The position numbers and the translations under genes were made by a program. A stretch of DNA of 64,000 nt from Glutamicibacter soli (GTDB taxonomy: Bacteria; Actinomycetota; Actinomycetes; Actinomycetales; Micrococcaceae): assembly GCF_003309065.1 (NCBI RefSeq), contig NZ_POAF01000010.1, positions 1 to 64,000 of the forward strand, given 5' to 3'. Of this stretch, positions 1 through 10,239 are shown piece by piece. The first letter of the stretch is position 1, and the number at the start of each line of letters is the position of its first letter. Below the pieces are notes generated by a model. It was not told the origin of the DNA and did no database searches. It saw only the letters and a program-made list of their open reading frames with translations.

Positions 1-84
1 CCATACCGAACCCGGAAGCTAAGGCCCATTGCGCCGATGGTACTGCACTCGTGAGGGTGTGGGAGAGTAGGTCACCGCCGGACT
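1..84 (+). rRNA. rrf: 5S ribosomal RNA, 3' part only
   Basis: The first ~84 bases read as the 3' two thirds of a bacterial 5S rRNA: the conserved CCGAACCCGGAAGCTAAG stretch near the start and the closing GGGAGAGTAGGTCACCGCCGG arm are intact in order. The 5' part lies outside the window, so an rRNA operon ends here. The exact 3' end is set by eye at the base of the terminal helix, within a few bases. Confidence 0.93.
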
Positions 85-137
85 TAACTTGGTGCGTGTG
101 GTCCTGGACTTGTCAGTCCGGGGCCGCACGTGGTTAA

Positions 138-174
138 CGGGAGGCCCTGACACGTCATGTGTCGGGGCCTCCCG
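138..174 (+). terminator. Rho-independent terminator of the rRNA operon
   Basis: A 16-bp stem (138-153 with 159-174, one G-T pair) closes a 5-base loop GTCAT and is followed by CTATTT. It lies about 55 bases after the 5S rRNA, where an rRNA operon terminator is expected. The remaining 171 bases to the next gene hold no obvious feature. Confidence 0.85.
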
Positions 175-345
175 CTATTTAAAACCCCGATTCCGGGCCG
201 ATAATTGACTTAGACAATGGAGTTCCGGACCAAGATTGATTTCCTGCTAAACGCCTTTTTGTCGCTAACCTGTTCTTAAGCGCTCACCGCGAACTCATTT
301 CCGCGGTTCAGCGACAGACATCGAGATGAATCGAGGACTCAGGTT

Positions 346-1128
346 TTGAGAACTTACATCGTAACTGGAGCAGGATCCGGAATCGGCATGGCAACCGCAG
401 AACTTCTGCGCGAACGCGGCCAGAAGGTGATCGGCGTGGACCTTCGCGGTGCTGAAATCACCGCAGATCTCTCTACCCCCGAGGGACGCAAGGCTGCCAT
501 TGAAGAGACGCTGCGCTTGAGCGAGGGCAAGATCGACGCAGTGATCGCAGCTGCTGGCATTTCCGCTCCCAAGGCGCTGACCGTTGCCGTCAACTTCTTC
601 GGCGTCACCCAGTACCTCGAGGGACTGCTGCCGGCACTGTCTCAGTCCGAGGCCCCACGCGTTGCCGTGGTGTCCTCGATGGCGTCGCTGCAGCCGAACT
701 CGGTCGAGCTTGTCGACGCCCTGCTGTCGGGCGACGAAGACGCTGCACTGGCCATCGGCAAGTCCCTGGAAGAGCAGGGCCCGAGGACTGGCTACCTGAA
801 CTACCCGTCGTCCAAGCGTGCCCTCAGCCGCTGGGTCCGCCGCGAATGCATCACCCCCGCCTGGGCCGGCGCCGGCATCCCACTGAACGCCGTGGCGCCA
901 GGCACCGTGATCACCAACATGACGCGCGAGATGCTTTCGACCGAAGAGGGCCGTGCCGGCGTTGACGCCCACGTGCCAATGCCGCTGAACTACCACTCGG
1001 AAGCGGTTGTCATCGCCAAGCTGCTGCTCTGGCTGACCAGCGAGGAAAACACCCACGTCACCGGCCAGACCATCTACATCGACGGCGGCGCGGATGCCTC
1101 GCTGCGCGGCGATGATATCTGGAGCTGA
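346..1128 (+). CDS. SDR-family oxidoreductase (hydroxysteroid dehydrogenase-like)
   Basis: A 260-residue classical short-chain dehydrogenase/reductase. The NAD(P)-binding TGAGSGIG motif is at residues 7-14, and the catalytic Tyr153-x3-Lys157 falls in NYPSSK. The C-terminal GQTIYIDGGAD is typical of the fold. The short N-terminus and ADLSTPEGRKAAIEE after the second strand resemble the 3-alpha-hydroxysteroid dehydrogenase/carbonyl reductase branch, but the substrate cannot be read from sequence. The TTG start is chosen because the Rossmann strand begins immediately after it and an AGGA-rich stretch precedes it. It is monocistronic, closed by the hairpin at 1193-1228. Confidence 0.88.
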   Translation: MRTYIVTGAGSGIGMATAELLRERGQKVIGVDLRGAEITADLSTPEGRKAAIEETLRLSEGKIDAVIAAAGISAPKALTVAVNFFGVTQYLEGLLPALSQSEAPRVAVVSSMASLQPNSVELVDALLSGDEDAALAIGKSLEEQGPRTGYLNYPSSKRALSRWVRRECITPAWAGAGIPLNAVAPGTVITNMTREMLSTEEGRAGVDAHVPMPLNYHSEAVVIAKLLLWLTSEENTHVTGQTIYIDGGADASLRGDDIWS

Positions 1129-1192
1129 TTCTAGGCACGCGAAGCCTGCTGACCGCAGCGAACTGTTGCGGATTTCAGGCTTTCCCATGTAT

Positions 1193-1228
1193 CTGCTGCC
1201 CCGAACACCATGGTGTTCGGGGCAGCAG
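1193..1228 (+). terminator. Terminator after the SDR gene
   Basis: A perfect 36-base palindrome (18-bp arms, centred on CCATGG) followed by CTGTTTAAG. It separates the SDR gene from the M13 peptidase gene. The perfect symmetry means it could act in either direction. Confidence 0.7.
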
Positions 1229-1334
1229 CTGTTTAAGCCGTGGGTGGAGGACTCCCGGAGCCGAACCCTATTTCAGAAGAACTGGTTACAGTGTGTAATA
1301 GGTTTAGCCCGATCTTCTACGAAGGAGCAGCTCC

Positions 1335-3308
1335 TTGACTACCGAATTGCCTGATGTCCTGAAGTACCGCGACGACGCCATTCGCCCGCAGGACGACCTG
1401 TACCGCCATAGCAACGGCAAATGGTTCGAGACGGCGACCATCCCCAGCGACCAGGGCATTTACGGCTCCTTCATGGAACTGCGCGACGAGGCCGAGGCCG
1501 CTGTGCACGCCATCATCGAAGACGCGGTCGCCGCGCACCAGTCCGGTGCCGAGATCGACGGCGCAACCCGGCGCATCGCCCACCTCTACGGGTCCTTCAT
1601 GAACGAGCAGATCATCGAGGAGCGCGGCGCGGCCCCGGTGGCCAGCTACCTGGAAGCCATCACCCAGGTCCAGGACGTCCAGGGACTGCTCGAGCTCTCC
1701 GGCTCGTTCTACCGCAAGGGCATCAGCGGCTTCGTCGACATCGGCGCGATGAGCGACGCCGGAGACCCGGACCGCAACCTGCTGACCTTCCTGCAGGCGG
1801 GGCTTGGCCTGCCGGACGAGTCCTACTACCGCGAGGAGCAGTTCGCGCAGACCGTCGCGGACTACCGCGAGCACCTTGCGCGCCTGTTGGGCCTGGGAGG
1901 CATCGAGAACGCCGAATCCGCCGCGGAATCCGTGGTGCAGCTGGAAACCGCCATCGCCTCCCACCACTGGGACCGGGTCAAGGTGCGCGACGCGCAGGCC
2001 CGCTACAACCTGCTGACCGGCGAAGACCTGTTCGGCCTCATGCCGGGCCTGCGCGCCTGGCTGGATGGCGCCGGCATCGATCAGAAGTACTTCGGCGAAG
2101 TGGTGGTCTGGCAGCCGAGCTACATCGAGGCGCTCTCGGGGCTGCTGGCGGAGCAGCCGCTTCAGGCCTGGAAGAACTGGCTGACCGTGCAGGTGCTGCG
2201 CTCGTTCGCGCCGTACCTGTCCAGCGCATTCGTGAATGAGAACTTCGCCTTCTACTCGGCCAAGCTGGGCGGCGTGGAGAAGCTCAAGGACCGCTGGAAG
2301 CGCGGGGTTGCCTTCACCGAGGGCGCCGTCGGCGAGGACCTTGGCCAGCTCTACGTGGCCCGGAACTTCCCGCCGGAGGCCAAGACCGCCATGGACGCGC
2401 TGGTGCAGCGCCTGATCGAGGCCTACCGGATCTCCATCAGCAACCTGCCGTGGATGGGCGCGGACACCGTGCAGAAGGCTTTGGACAAGCTCTCCAAGTT
2501 CCGCCCGAAGATCGGCTACCCGGACCAGTGGATCGACTACTCGTCGATTCAGACCGACGAGCTGGACGTGATCGCCAACCGTGCAGCCGCCAACGAATTC
2601 GAGTTCAAGCGCGAGCTGAAGAAGATCGACGACGGGGTGGACCGTGAGCTGTGGTTCATGTACCCGCAGACCGTCAACGCCTACTACCACCCGCTGCTGA
2701 ACGAGATCGCCTTCCCGGCCGCGATCCTGCGCCTGCCGTTCTTCGACGTCGACCGCGACATCGCCTCCAACTTCGGCGCCATCGGCGCGGTGATCGGCCA
2801 CGAGATCGGGCACGGCTTCGACGACCAGGGCTCGCAGTACGACGGCAGCGGCCAGCTGACCAACTGGTGGACCGACGAGGACCGTGCAGCCTTCGAGAAG
2901 CTCACCGGCAAGCTGGTTGACCAGTACAACGCGCTGAGCCCGACCGAGGCCCCGGACCACCAGGTCAACGGCGCGCTGACGCTGGGCGAGAACATCGGCG
3001 ACCTGGGCGGGCTGGGCATCGCCTACAAGGCCTACAAGCTCGAGCTCGCCGCCAACGGCATCGTCGAGGACGAGGTCATCGACGGCGTCACCGGCGACCA
3101 GCGCTTCTTCTATTCGTGGGCCGAGTGCTGGCGCACGCTGATCCGCCCGGAGACCGCGGTCATCCGGGTGACCACCGATCCGCATGCGCCCGGGGAGTTC
3201 CGCTGCAACCAGGTGCCGAAGAACCTGGACGCATTCCACAAGGCCTTCGAGACCAAGCCGGGGGACGGCATGTGGCTTGATCCGGAGGATCGTGTAGTGA
3301 TCTGGTAG
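1335..3308 (+). CDS. M13-family zinc metallopeptidase (neprilysin/PepO-like)
   Basis: A 657-residue member of the gluzincin M13 family, which cleaves peptides on the amino side of hydrophobic residues. The zinc motif HEIGH is at 489-493 within GHEIGHGFDDQG. The third ligand is Glu552 in GENIGDLGG, and NEIAFPAAIL, which binds the substrate backbone in the family, lies upstream. The C-terminus CNQVPKNLDAFHKAF is also diagnostic. There is no signal peptide or N-terminal membrane segment, so this is a cytoplasmic form like other actinobacterial M13 enzymes, probably acting in peptide turnover. The TTG start sits behind a GAAGGAG ribosome site. It is a single-gene unit with a strong terminator just after the stop. 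Confidence 0.95.
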   Translation: MTTELPDVLKYRDDAIRPQDDLYRHSNGKWFETATIPSDQGIYGSFMELRDEAEAAVHAIIEDAVAAHQSGAEIDGATRRIAHLYGSFMNEQIIEERGAAPVASYLEAITQVQDVQGLLELSGSFYRKGISGFVDIGAMSDAGDPDRNLLTFLQAGLGLPDESYYREEQFAQTVADYREHLARLLGLGGIENAESAAESVVQLETAIASHHWDRVKVRDAQARYNLLTGEDLFGLMPGLRAWLDGAGIDQKYFGEVVVWQPSYIEALSGLLAEQPLQAWKNWLTVQVLRSFAPYLSSAFVNENFAFYSAKLGGVEKLKDRWKRGVAFTEGAVGEDLGQLYVARNFPPEAKTAMDALVQRLIEAYRISISNLPWMGADTVQKALDKLSKFRPKIGYPDQWIDYSSIQTDELDVIANRAAANEFEFKRELKKIDDGVDRELWFMYPQTVNAYYHPLLNEIAFPAAILRLPFFDVDRDIASNFGAIGAVIGHEIGHGFDDQGSQYDGSGQLTNWWTDEDRAAFEKLTGKLVDQYNALSPTEAPDHQVNGALTLGENIGDLGGLGIAYKAYKLELAANGIVEDEVIDGVTGDQRFFYSWAECWRTLIRPETAVIRVTTDPHAPGEFRCNQVPKNLDAFHKAFETKPGDGMWLDPEDRVVIW

Positions 3309-3315
3309 ACCGATT

Positions 3316-3351
3316 GCCGGGCGCGGAAGGCACAGGCCTTCCGCGCCCGGC
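3316..3351 (+). terminator. Terminator after the M13 peptidase gene
   Basis: A perfect 15-bp GC-rich stem (3316-3330 with 3337-3351) with a 6-base loop begins 8 bases after the peptidase stop. It isolates lysS from read-through. Confidence 0.8.
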
Positions 3352-3429
3352 GCGTTAACCGCGCTGTGAGGTGTAAGTCTGGTCATGATCAGTCCAACAC
3401 CCCCGGAATCACACGTAGAATGGGATACT

Positions 3430-4944
3430 GTGACTTCCGAAATTAATTCCGCACAGGCCCCTGATCCGAACGACCAGCGTCAGGTCCGCACCGATAAGCG
3501 CAACCAGCTGCAGGCACTTGGTGAGGAAGCCTACCCAGTTGGCGTTGCCCGCACCCATTCCCTGCAGGAGGTCCGCGAAAAGTACGCGCACCTGGAAGCG
3601 GGCCAAGAGACCGAGGACGTCGTCGGCATTGCCGGCCGCATCGTCTTCATGCGCAACACCGGCAAGCTGTGCTTCGCCACCCTTCAGGAGGGCGGCCCGC
3701 AGGGCGTCGGAGTCCGCCTGCAGGTCATGCTCTCGATGGCGAACGTCGGCAAAGAGCGCCTGGCCCAGTGGAAGTCGCTCGTCGACCTGGGCGACCATGT
3801 TTTCGTTTCCGGCAAGGTCATCTCATCGCGCCGCGGCGAGTTGTCCATCATGGCCGACTCCTTCCAGATGGCGTCCAAGGCGCTGCGCCCGCTGCCGGTG
3901 CTGCACGCCGACCTGAATGAGGAAACCCGCGTCCGCCAGCGCTACGCCGACCTGATCGTTCGCAACGAAGCCCGCGAGATGGTCTACAAGCGCGCCGCCA
4001 TTGTCCGCGCCGTGCGCAACACCCTGGAGAACCACGAATACGTCGAGGTCGAAACCCCGATGCTGCAGCTGGTGCACGGCGGCGCCTCGGCCCGCCCGTT
4101 CAAGACCCACCTGAACGCGTTCGACCAGGAAATGACCCTGCGCATCGCGACCGAGCTGTACCTCAAGCGCTGCGTCGTGGGCGGCGTGGACCGCGTCTTC
4201 GAAGTGGGACGCATCTTCCGCAACGAAGGCGTCGACTCGACCCACTCGCCGGAGTTCACCACCCTGGAGTGCTACGAGGCCTACGCCGACCAGTACGTCA
4301 TGGCCGACCGCATCAAGGAGATCATCCTCAACGCGGCGGACGCCATCGGTGCCGGCCGCACCATCGAGACCTCCAAGGGCACCGTCAACCTCGACGGCGA
4401 ATGGCGCTGGCTGAGTGTCTACCCGGGCCTGTCGGAAGCTGTTGGCGTTCAGATTACCCCGGAGACCGAGGCCTCGGTGCTGCGCGAGATCGCCGAAAAG
4501 CACGAAGTGAAGTTCGACCCGGCCTGGGGCGCCCAGAAGCTGGTCATCGAGCTGTTCGGCGAGATCGTCGAGCCGACCCTGATCGACCCGACCTTCGTCT
4601 GCGACTACCCGCCGCTGGCCCAGCCGCTGGCACGCCCGCACCGTTCCAAGCCGGGTGTCATCGAAGCCTGGGACCTGATCATCGGCGGCATGGAGCGCGG
4701 CACCGCCTTCTCCGAGCTGATCGACCCGGTCATCCAGCGCGAGCGCCTGACCGAGCAGTCGCTGATGGCCGCCGGCGGGGATCCGGAAGCCATGCAGCTG
4801 GATGAGGACTTCCTGCGCGCACTTGAATACGGCGCCCCTCCAATGGGCGGCATCGGCCTGGGCATCGACCGTCTGGTCATGCTGTTTACCGATGTAGGTA
4901 TTCGCGAGACAATCTTGTTCCCACTTCTCAAGCCGGAGGCGTAA
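3430..4944 (+). CDS. lysS: Lysyl-tRNA synthetase, class II
   Basis: Charges tRNA-Lys with lysine in the cytoplasm. The protein has an N-terminal OB-fold anticodon-binding domain (about residues 55-165), then a class II catalytic core. Motif 2 is FRNEGVDSTHSPEFTTLE and motif 3 is GIGLGIDRLVMLF near the C-terminus. At 504 residues it matches the usual length. An in-frame ATG at 3385 (adding 15 residues, behind GAGGTG) is an alternative start; I prefer GTG 3430 because the resulting N-terminus (MTSEIN...) resembles remembered homologues, but this is not certain. No terminator is seen before the small ORF 5 bases downstream, so the two are probably co-transcribed. A tRNA-Lys gene occurs elsewhere in the window, unlinked. 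Confidence 0.96.
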   Translation: MTSEINSAQAPDPNDQRQVRTDKRNQLQALGEEAYPVGVARTHSLQEVREKYAHLEAGQETEDVVGIAGRIVFMRNTGKLCFATLQEGGPQGVGVRLQVMLSMANVGKERLAQWKSLVDLGDHVFVSGKVISSRRGELSIMADSFQMASKALRPLPVLHADLNEETRVRQRYADLIVRNEAREMVYKRAAIVRAVRNTLENHEYVEVETPMLQLVHGGASARPFKTHLNAFDQEMTLRIATELYLKRCVVGGVDRVFEVGRIFRNEGVDSTHSPEFTTLECYEAYADQYVMADRIKEIILNAADAIGAGRTIETSKGTVNLDGEWRWLSVYPGLSEAVGVQITPETEASVLREIAEKHEVKFDPAWGAQKLVIELFGEIVEPTLIDPTFVCDYPPLAQPLARPHRSKPGVIEAWDLIIGGMERGTAFSELIDPVIQRERLTEQSLMAAGGDPEAMQLDEDFLRALEYGAPPMGGIGLGIDRLVMLFTDVGIRETILFPLLKPEA

Positions 4945-4949
4945 TTACC

Positions 4950-5117
4950 ATGCCATTTGTAGAGGCGTTCGTTCCCAGCATCGCGCTTGGATTGCTTTTT
5001 TGGTACGTAATGAAAGCACTTACCAATGCAGACCGTAAAGAGCGGCAGGCGGAATCAGAAGCGGATGCGCTAATTGAGAACCGAACTGAATCGGATACTC
5101 GTTCAACGCGCGAATAA
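4950..5117 (+). CDS. Small single-pass membrane protein downstream of lysS
   Basis: A 55-residue ORF beginning 5 bases after the lysS stop, behind GGAG in the end of lysS (AGCCGGAGGC). The N-terminal half is hydrophobic (AFVPSIALGLLFWYVMKAL, one membrane segment), and the C-terminal half is charged (DRKERQAESEADALIENRTESDTRSTRE), probably a short cytoplasmic helix. Short single-pass proteins of this layout sit between lysS and lsr2 in other Micrococcaceae as far as I recall; the function is unknown. The spacing and lack of an intervening terminator indicate co-transcription with lysS. Confidence 0.75.
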   Translation: MPFVEAFVPSIALGLLFWYVMKALTNADRKERQAESEADALIENRTESDTRSTRE

Positions 5118-5253
5118 GCTATTCCTGATAATTCCTTGTGAATTGATCTTCTAATTCGAAATGTTTCGTATTAATGTCTATACTTGAGCTACGAAATTGG
5201 AGTAACGCTTGCAAGCACTACTCAACGACATTAGAGCCGGAGGGAATTCTCAA

Positions 5254-5574
5254 ATGGCACGTCAGGTTCAAATTGCGCTGATTGATGATATTGATGGCAG
5301 TGAAGCAACCGAATCCATTGCCTTCAGCATCGCTGGTCAGCATTTTGAGATCGATTTGAACGATGAGCACGCTGCGCAATTCCATGCGGCCTTGGAGCCT
5401 TATATTGAGGCAGCGCGCTCCTCGAAGCAGACCGCAGCGAGTGAAGCCCCGGCAATTCGTGCCTGGGCCAAGGAAAACAACATCAAGGTAAACGCCCGTG
5501 GGCGCCTGAATGCCGATGTTGTCGACGCCTACAATGCAGCCATGCGCAAGGGTGGCCGCAACCGCGCCAAGTAA
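5254..5574 (+). CDS. lsr2: Lsr2-family nucleoid-associated protein
   Basis: An H-NS-like xenogeneic silencer that bridges AT-rich DNA. It has 106 residues: an N-terminal dimerisation domain (MARQVQIALIDDIDG...) and a C-terminal DNA-binding domain carrying the AT-hook-like Arg82-Gly-Arg84 in VNARGRLNADVV. The ATG at 5254 is preferred over an upstream in-frame TTG (5209) because AGAGCCGGAGGG lies just before it and the family starts with MARQ/MAKK. The upstream DNA (5118-5250) is markedly AT-richer than the rest, which would allow autoregulation by Lsr2; that is inference. It is followed by a strong terminator. Confidence 0.96.
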   Translation: MARQVQIALIDDIDGSEATESIAFSIAGQHFEIDLNDEHAAQFHAALEPYIEAARSSKQTAASEAPAIRAWAKENNIKVNARGRLNADVVDAYNAAMRKGGRNRAK

Positions 5575-5603
5575 TGCGAGCGCGAGGAATAAGCCTCTAT
5601 TTT

Positions 5604-5636
5604 AGGAAGCCCGTACTTTTTAAGTGCGGGCTTCCT
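5604..5636 (+). terminator. Terminator after lsr2
   Basis: A 15-bp stem (5604-5618 with 5622-5636, one T-G pair) with a three-T loop, followed by GCTTTAATC. It starts 29 bases after the lsr2 stop. Confidence 0.8.
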
Positions 5637-5711
5637 GCTTTAATCACTTGCTGAAGAAAATTTCTCTCGCTATTTACTTGGTGTACTAATAAATGAATTT
5701 CTATCTACTTG

Positions 5712-5773
5712 CGGTTATCTTCTCGAACCGAAGCGAACGCGAAGCGGCCGCATCGGTTATCCCCGTGGCGAAC
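5712..5773 (+). promoter_or_regulatory. Paired CGGTTATC...CGAAC elements upstream of clpC
   Basis: CGGTTATC occurs at 5712-5719 and 5754-5761, 42 bases apart (four helical turns). Each is followed by CGAAC after 4 or 7 bases (5724-5728, 5769-5773). They occupy the clpC promoter region. Actinobacterial clp genes are commonly activated by ClgR, whose sites contain GCGAAC-type half-sites, so these could be ClgR or other heat/proteostasis regulator sites. The match to the published site is only partial. Confidence 0.35.
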
Positions 5774-5838
5774 AAGGGAGAATTGCTGGCCCCGGGTGCG
5801 TAGCATCGAACTATTGGTAAGCAAGGAGTGTGCCGAAG

Positions 5839-8352
<2,514 letters not shown>

Positions 8353-8368
8353 GGCAAGCACTAAACAA

Positions 8369-8414
8369 CCCGCGGGGCGCGGACCTGGAGCAATCCAAGT
8401 CCGCGCCCTGCGGG
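8369..8414 (+). terminator. Terminator after clpC
   Basis: A 16-bp GC-rich stem (8369-8384 with 8399-8414, one wobble) around a 14-base loop, followed by CTTTAAC, 16 bases after the clpC stop. Confidence 0.8.
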
Positions 8415-8462
8415 CTTTAACATTCCTTGGGCAACCGGCCTGCTGGCCGGTAGGCTCGGAAT

Positions 8463-8927
8463 ATGTCTGCAGCTCGCAAATATTCCATATTGCTGATCGG
8501 GCTCGGCGCAGCGCTGCTGCTCTACGCAGGGTCCTATCTGCTACTGCGTGCGGGTCTTCCCGCCCAGCTGGTCCGCCACCTCGGGCCGGAGGGGGCAGGC
8601 TACGATTCGACGCCCCTGGTGCTGGGGGTGGTTGCCGCGATCGCTGCGGCTGCGTTCGGCATCGGGGTTTGGACCTGCAACGACCTCACATCGCTGGGGC
8701 ACTGGTATGCCGGACCCAAAGCGATCGTCGTGTGTTCCCTGGCTGCCGGCTACGCGGTCCTGGCCTTGGGCCTGGGAATGATGCTGGCTGCCAGCATCCC
8801 CGGAGCCGAAGACCAAGGCGCGAACGTGATCGGATTCAGCTTGCTCGCGCTGCTAGCGGGTTTTAGCGCCGCGGACGCGGTGCTGAGCGGAATCCTGCCC
8901 GCGGCGCGGCCGGAGGCCCTGGGCTAG
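8463..8927 (+). CDS. Four-helix membrane protein of unknown function
   Basis: 154 residues with four predicted membrane segments (about 8-28, 50-72, 85-108 and 120-142) and short loops. I recognise no family. It stands alone between the clpC terminator and the convergent DUF1801 gene. Its TAG stop lies in the palindrome CTAG (8924-8927), which also supplies the stop of the opposite gene. There is no clear Shine-Dalgarno sequence, so the start is less certain than the frame. Confidence 0.65.
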   Translation: MSAARKYSILLIGLGAALLLYAGSYLLLRAGLPAQLVRHLGPEGAGYDSTPLVLGVVAAIAAAAFGIGVWTCNDLTSLGHWYAGPKAIVVCSLAAGYAVLALGLGMMLAASIPGAEDQGANVIGFSLLALLAGFSAADAVLSGILPAARPEALG

Positions 8928-9370
8928 TTTCCGACGGCCTTGCCGACCAGCGCGGCGACCTGCGCCTCGAGCCGTTCGTCCAGCGAGGTGATGGCGTAGG
9001 CGGTCGGCCACATGCTTCCCTCATCAAGCTGAGCCGCGTCGTTGAACCCGAGGGTCAGGTAGCGGGCCCCGAACTTCTCCGCGTCCTGGACGAAGCACAG
9101 GATCTGTCCGTCCAACGCGTAAGCGGGCATCCCGTACCAGGTCCTGGGCTCGAGCTGTGGCGCGGTTGTGGTGATGATGTGGTGCAGCCGTTGGGCGATT
9201 TCCTTGTCGCTTCCGCTGTAGGAGGCGATCTTGACTTCAACGTCCTGGCGGGCTTGGGCCGCTTTTTCGGCTTTGGTCATGCGCTTCTTCGGGGCGCGGA
9301 CCTCCGCCGCGCGTTCTTTCATGGCCGCTTTCTCCGCGGCGCTGAAGCCTTCCTGATCGGTGGTGGTCAT
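8924..9370 (-). CDS. DUF1801-domain protein (YdhG-like)
   Basis: A 148-residue protein with a lysine/alanine-rich helical N-terminus and a C-terminal DUF1801/YdhG-like domain (YSGSDKEIAQRLHHIITTTAPQL...RTWYGMPAYALDGQILCFV). The fold is related to the iron chaperone Fra/frataxin-like proteins, but the biochemical role in actinobacteria is not settled. The ATG at 9370 is chosen because TTAGGAGCAAACATC precedes it; the ORF extends 27 codons further without support. It is the last gene of a minus-strand group MFS-AraC-VOC-DUF1801, 11 bases after the VOC stop. Confidence 0.85.
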   Translation of the reverse strand: MTTTDQEGFSAAEKAAMKERAAEVRAPKKRMTKAEKAAQARQDVEVKIASYSGSDKEIAQRLHHIITTTAPQLEPRTWYGMPAYALDGQILCFVQDAEKFGARYLTLGFNDAAQLDEGSMWPTAYAITSLDERLEAQVAALVGKAVGN

Positions 9371-9381
9371 GATGTTTGCTC

Positions 9382-9789
9382 CTAAGCTGCCTGATTGATG
9401 CGGATCATGTTGCCCGACGGATCCCGGAATGCGCAGTCGCGTGGTCCCCAAGGCTGCTGCATGGGTTCCTGCAGCACTTCGGCCCCGCCTGACGACAAGG
9501 AGTCGAACAGCGAATCGAGATCCGGCACGGTGAGCACCAGCCCTCCCATGGCGCCCTTGGCGACCAGCTCACCGAGCGCTTGCGCGTCCTCGTCGGAGCG
9601 GCCCGCGCCAGGCGTCGAGAGCACCAGATTCAGGCCGCCTTGGGCAGGGACGGACAGCGAGACCCAGCGGAACCCTGCGTTGGATACGTCGGAGACCACG
9701 TCCAGCCCCAAACCGTCACGGTAGAAGCCGAGGGCTTCGTCCACGTCCAGCACGGTGACCGGGATGTATTGCACTGAAATGTTTGTCAT
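9382..9789 (-). CDS. VOC-superfamily (glyoxalase/bleomycin-resistance fold) protein
   Basis: 135 residues with two beta-alpha-beta-beta-beta modules. VQYIPVTVLDVDEALGFYRDGLGLDVV opens the first, and the C-terminal WGPRDCAFRDPSGNMIRINQAA is the standard VOC ending, where the metal-binding Glu of true glyoxalases is here an Arg or Asn position. It is therefore more probably a binding or ring-cleavage-fold relative than a glyoxalase. It lies 48 bases after an AraC-family gene; AraC-VOC gene pairs are common in actinobacteria, which suggests control by that regulator. Confidence 0.88.
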   Translation of the reverse strand: MTNISVQYIPVTVLDVDEALGFYRDGLGLDVVSDVSNAGFRWVSLSVPAQGGLNLVLSTPGAGRSDEDAQALGELVAKGAMGGLVLTVPDLDSLFDSLSSGGAEVLQEPMQQPWGPRDCAFRDPSGNMIRINQAA

Positions 9790-9837
9790 GGTTTCAGGCT
9801 AGGGGAGCCTGCTGCCGCGACGCTTCTCCAAAACTGC

Positions 9838-10236
9838 TCAGAATCTTTCGGGCCGCAGAAGGACCTTGGCAATGCATGACGGGATCTGTTCGGTCTGCGA
9901 ATGCTCGCGTTCCCGGTAGGCCGAGGGGGACTCCCCGACGACTTCGGTGAAGCGGGTGCTGAAGGAGCCCAACGACGTCCATCCCACCTGCATGCAGGCA
10001 TCCGTGACTCCCACCCCGGAACGCAGCAGGTGCATGGCCCGTTCGATGCGCCGGGTCAGCAGGTAGGAGTGCGGAGTTTCGCCGTAGGCCCGTTTGAACT
10101 CGCGCGAGAAGTGCGCCGGGGACATGAGCGCGCGCTGAGCCATGGCGGGCACGTCCAGCGGCTCTGCATAGTGCCGGTCCATCAAATCCCGTGCCCGGCG
10201 CAGGTGGGCCAGCGTTTTCAGCATCTTGGCATCCAT
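9838..10236 (-). CDS. AraC-family transcriptional regulator (DNA-binding domain only)
   Basis: 132 residues that consist almost entirely of the two-HTH AraC DNA-binding domain: DRHYAEPLDVPAMAQRALMSPAHFSREFKRAYGETPHSYLLTRR, then ACMQVGWTSLGSFSTRFTEVVGESPSAYR. There is no sensory domain, so it either acts constitutively or answers to another protein. It starts 3 bases after the MFS stop (TAGCCCATG), which indicates translational coupling, and it is followed by the VOC and DUF1801 genes. Confidence 0.93.
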   Translation of the reverse strand: MDAKMLKTLAHLRRARDLMDRHYAEPLDVPAMAQRALMSPAHFSREFKRAYGETPHSYLLTRRIERAMHLLRSGVGVTDACMQVGWTSLGSFSTRFTEVVGESPSAYREREHSQTEQIPSCIAKVLLRPERF

Positions 10237-10239
10237 GGG

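Noticed and set aside
1317-3386. 689-codon open frame antisense to the M13 peptidase gene
   Set aside because: A complete, motif-bearing peptidase occupies the other strand. The antisense protein has no recognisable domain and reflects codon bias of high-GC DNA.
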